The translations under genes and the position numbers were made by a program. Source: Arsenophonus apicola (GTDB lineage Bacteria > Pseudomonadota > Gammaproteobacteria > Enterobacterales > Enterobacteriaceae). From it: 64,000 nucleotides of DNA. The stretch covers positions 2,914,001-2,978,000 of the forward strand of contig NZ_CP084222.1 in the NCBI RefSeq assembly GCF_020268605.1, written 5' to 3'. Positions within the stretch are counted from its first letter, which is position 1. The number at the start of each line of letters is the position of its first letter. This document shows positions 61,680-64,000 of the stretch, piece by piece. Under the pieces are notes generated by a model. The model worked only from the letters and a program-made list of their open reading frames with translations. It was not told where the DNA came from and did no database searches.

Positions 61680-62302
61680 ATGATTAGTTGGCCATTTCTT
61701 GCTGTGTTATTTTCTGGTTGGCTCTATATTGATGCTGCCTATCGCGGCCCACAATGGCAATGCTGGCTGTTTCGTCCAGTTACGCTATTATTGCTAGTAT
61801 TTTGGGCCTGGAGTGCCGATATTACTGATACTTCCGGCTACCTGATCATAGCGGGGTTATTCGTGATGCTGATGGCTGGCAAATGCTTTCGAGTGAACGC
61901 TTATTACCCGCTATTTTCTTGTTATCTCTTAGCTTCCTACTTTATACCATCAGTTTTGCTCTGCAAATGAGCTTCTCTTTCTACTTGCCATTACTAGCTA
62001 TCTTGCTGATCCTGAGTGTTATTGTATTATTTATAATCTGGAGACCGGCAGGGTCACTACGGGCGCCTGTCATTTTTCTACTAATAATGTCATTTATTAT
62101 GGCATGGATAGCGGGTGAACAATATTTTGGTCTAGCAAGAGAACATAATTTCTCCATTATGATAGGCGCATTTTTACTTTTTATTGCTAACAGTATCTGG
62201 CTGATCGCCAATTTTCGTTATCCATTTAAAGCGTCTAAAGCGACAATTACTGCTTGCTATTTTATTGGTCAGTTTTTAATTGTACGTTCGCTTTATTTAT
62301 AA
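61680..62302 (+). pseudogene. yhhN: YhhN (TMEM86/lysoplasmalogenase family), frameshifted
   Basis: YhhN is a multi-helix membrane protein of the TMEM86/YhhN family. The first frame from ATG 61680 matches family sequence for about 60 codons (AAYRGPQWQCWLFRPVTLL, GYLIIAGLFVMLM) then becomes unrelated and stops at 61970. A second frame, from about 61880 to 62302, continues the family sequence (LLPAIFLLSLSFLLYTISFA to CYFIGQFLIVRSLYL, the same end as E. coli). A -1 shift near 61870-61890 joins them to about 207 residues, the E. coli length (208). There is no long homopolymer at the break, so rescue by slippage is less likely than for acuI. Confidence 0.88.
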
Positions 62303-62361
62303 GTTTGATAACTATTTTTTTGCTAATAGCATTTTTTATCAAAAAATCCCCTCTTTTATGT

Positions 62362-62393
62362 TTGACTTTAGAGTTAACTCTAAAGTGTAAAGT
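62362..62393 (+). promoter_or_regulatory. zntA promoter with ZntR-type operator
   Basis: TTGACT (62362-62367) and TAAAGT (62388-62393) are 20 bases apart, the long spacer typical of MerR-family promoters. Between and across them lies a perfect 20-bp palindrome, CTTTAGAGTTAACTCTAAAG (62366-62385). The E. coli zntA promoter has the same layout with ACTCTGGAGTCGACTCCAGA. The site predicts activation by a ZntR-like zinc sensor encoded outside the window. Confidence 0.9.
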
Positions 62394-62441
62394 AGCTCAC
62401 AGAAACGAAATTTTAAGTTGAGTGCATTAAAAGGGGATACT

Positions 62442-64000
62442 ATGTGTGCACATACCCATAAACAACATAAGCATACTACACGATGTTGCACAATTAGCGG
62501 TTGTTGTAGCGCTAAAAAGAAAGTTAATGGTCACAAGCAGAGCAAAAAAACAGTATCACAATCAGTAAAACCGTCAGCTGATGAAGAACATCACCCTGCG
62601 AAAAGTCACGCTAATCTTACTGATCTGCATGTACGCAATGATACCAATAAACATAACTGTGTAAGTGAACATTCACTTATTTCTAAGGAAAGCAATGCTT
62701 TTATATCAAAAGGAAAGCAGCGCTTCCATTGGATTGTAAGCGGTATGGACTGCGCAAGCTGCGCGCGTAAAATTGAAATAGCCGTCAGTAAGGTCAATCA
62801 TGTTAAACAAGTAAAAGTGCTATTTACAACCGAAAAATTGATTGTCGATGCTGATCATGATGTTCGTGATGATGTAATCAAAGCTGTGCAACAAGCTGGC
62901 TTCAAATTATATCACCTCAATACAGCTGAGTTAGCAGCAAAAAACAGGCAAAATAATCCATTTAGTGAATCTAAACGTATCATTATTTTACTATTTTTAA
63001 TGCTAATCAGCTGGGTAATTTCCTTCATTGATGTAAAAATAGGACAAATTGCTTTTATTCTAACAACATTATATGGACTCTATCCGATCACTGTTAGAGC
63101 AATACAGTTAATACGCTCAGGTACTTTTTTTGCGATAGAAACACTCATGAGTGTGGCAGCAATAGGCGCATTATTTATTAATGCCAGCGAAGAGGCCGCG
63201 ATGGTACTGTTGTTATTCATGTTAGGAGAAAGATTAGAGTCATATGCCGCAGGACGCGCGCGGCGAGGCATTAGTAGTTTAATGGCTCTTATTCCTGAGC
63301 AAGCGTCGCTAATTAAAAATGGGGTAAAGATCACTGTTCCTGTCTCAACTCTGCAACCAGGCGATATCATTGAAATTGTTCCCGGTGGCCGTTTACCAAC
63401 CGATGCTGAATTACTGAATGAATTTGCCAGCTTTGATGAAAGCGCACTAACGGGTGAATCAATGCCTGTTGAACGAAAAACAGGCGAACAAGTACTGGCA
63501 GGTGCACTTTCCATCGATCGCGCTATACAAATGAAAGTGGTATCCGAACAGGGGCAAAATGCAATCGATCGCATTATGATATTAATCGAGGAGGCTGAAG
63601 AGCGCCGCGCACCGATTGAACGATTTATTGATCGTTTTAGCCAAATTTACACGCCCACTATTATGTTAATCGCTATATTGGTTATTATTATTCCCCCGCT
63701 ATTTTTTGCTCAACTTTGGGATGTATGGCTCTATCGTGGCCTAACTTTGCTATTAATCGGCTGCCCTTGTGCCTTAGTGATCTCTACGCCAGCGGCAATT
63801 ACTTCTGCCCTGGCCGCAGCAACCCGTCGAGGTGCACTGATTAAAGGTGGCGCAGCTTTAGAGCAATTAAGTTCAGTCACCCAAGTGGCCTTAGATAAAA
63901 CGGGTACGCTTACCGAAGGAAAACCGCAAGTTACAGACATCATAACAGCTGAAACCGTGGCTCAGGAAACACTATTGCAATTTAGCGCTTCAGTCGAAAA
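62442..64000 (+). CDS. zntA: Zinc/cadmium/lead-exporting P-type ATPase ZntA (cut by window end)
   Basis: ZntA pumps Zn2+, Cd2+ and Pb2+ out of the cytoplasm. The frame from ATG 62442 stays open for 519 codons to the window edge; E. coli ZntA has 732. Visible are a heavy-metal domain with GMDCASC (Cys104, Cys107), membrane helices from about residue 180, the actuator motif LTGES, the transmembrane metal site CPC (441-443) and the phosphorylation motif DKTGTLTEG (Asp485). The first 100 residues are unusual: 12 His, 6 Cys including CC pairs at 15-16 and 21-22, about 45 residues longer than in E. coli. AAGGGGA lies before the ATG. Confidence 0.96.
   Translation, partial: MCAHTHKQHKHTTRCCTISGCCSAKKKVNGHKQSKKTVSQSVKPSADEEHHPAKSHANLTDLHVRNDTNKHNCVSEHSLISKESNAFISKGKQRFHWIVSGMDCASCARKIEIAVSKVNHVKQVKVLFTTEKLIVDADHDVRDDVIKAVQQAGFKLYHLNTAELAAKNRQNNPFSESKRIIILLFLMLISWVISFIDVKIGQIAFILTTLYGLYPITVRAIQLIRSGTFFAIETLMSVAAIGALFINASEEAAMVLLLFMLGERLESYAAGRARRGISSLMALIPEQASLIKNGVKITVPVSTLQPGDIIEIVPGGRLPTDAELLNEFASFDESALTGESMPVERKTGEQVLAGALSIDRAIQMKVVSEQGQNAIDRIMILIEEAEERRAPIERFIDRFSQIYTPTIMLIAILVIIIPPLFFAQLWDVWLYRGLTLLLIGCPCALVISTPAAITSALAAATRRGALIKGGAALEQLSSVTQVALDKTGTLTEGKPQVTDIITAETVAQETLLQFSASVE

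Overview
The window is a 64 kb AT-rich chromosomal segment of a gammaproteobacterium of the Enterobacterales. Nearly every intact gene has a clear E. coli orthologue of near-identical length, and the E. coli neighbourhoods at 68-75 min can be followed with deletions between blocks. The base composition, several broken genes and the gene complement fit an insect-associated member of the Morganellaceae such as Arsenophonus. That taxonomic placement is inference from recall, not from a search.

Layout. 1-4.5 kb: the 5' end of rnpB, then rsmI, lpoA, yraN, diaA and dolP. 5.1-13.1 kb: mtgA-elbB, the small RNA arcZ, arcB, the stringent starvation genes sspAB, the ribosomal operon rplM-rpsI, and zapE. 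13.3-16.5 kb: zapG, degQ, degS. 16.6-28.7 kb: murA, ibaG and the Mla lipid transport operon on the minus strand, then the plus-strand kdsD-kdsC-lptCAB-rpoN-hpf-ptsN-rapZ-npr cluster. 29-44.4 kb: pmbA, yjgA, a barnase/barstar pair, tldD, a nitrilase, yhdP, rng, yhdE, mreDCB and a frameshifted acuI. 44.6-51.4 kb: aroQ, accBC, yhdT-panF, prmA, dusB-fis. 51.4-56.1 kb: an accessory island. 56.1-64 kb: rpoH, ftsXEY, rsmD, yhhL, yhhM, a frameshifted yhhN and a truncated (window edge) zntA.

Function. Most of the window builds and guards the envelope: Kdo synthesis and LPS export (kdsDC, lptCAB), retrograde phospholipid transport (mla), peptidoglycan synthesis and shape (murA, mtgA, lpoA, mreBCD, ftsEX) and periplasmic quality control (degQ, degS). 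Regulators include arcB with arcZ, rpoN with the nitrogen PTS branch, rpoH and fis.

The accessory island between fis and rpoH holds a decayed defence-type reverse transcriptase with a YCDD active site. It is preceded by a GC-rich, hairpin-containing leader that could be its non-coding RNA partner. Next to it is a decayed Schlafen/AlbA-type ATP-binding protein with an in-frame 21-bp tandem repeat. Other notable points are an intact barnase/barstar pair, a conserved ArcZ RNA, an N-terminally shortened LpoA, a MtgA lacking a conserved tyrosine, a dusB that now runs into fis, and a histidine/cysteine-rich extension on ZntA behind a perfect 20-bp ZntR-type palindrome.
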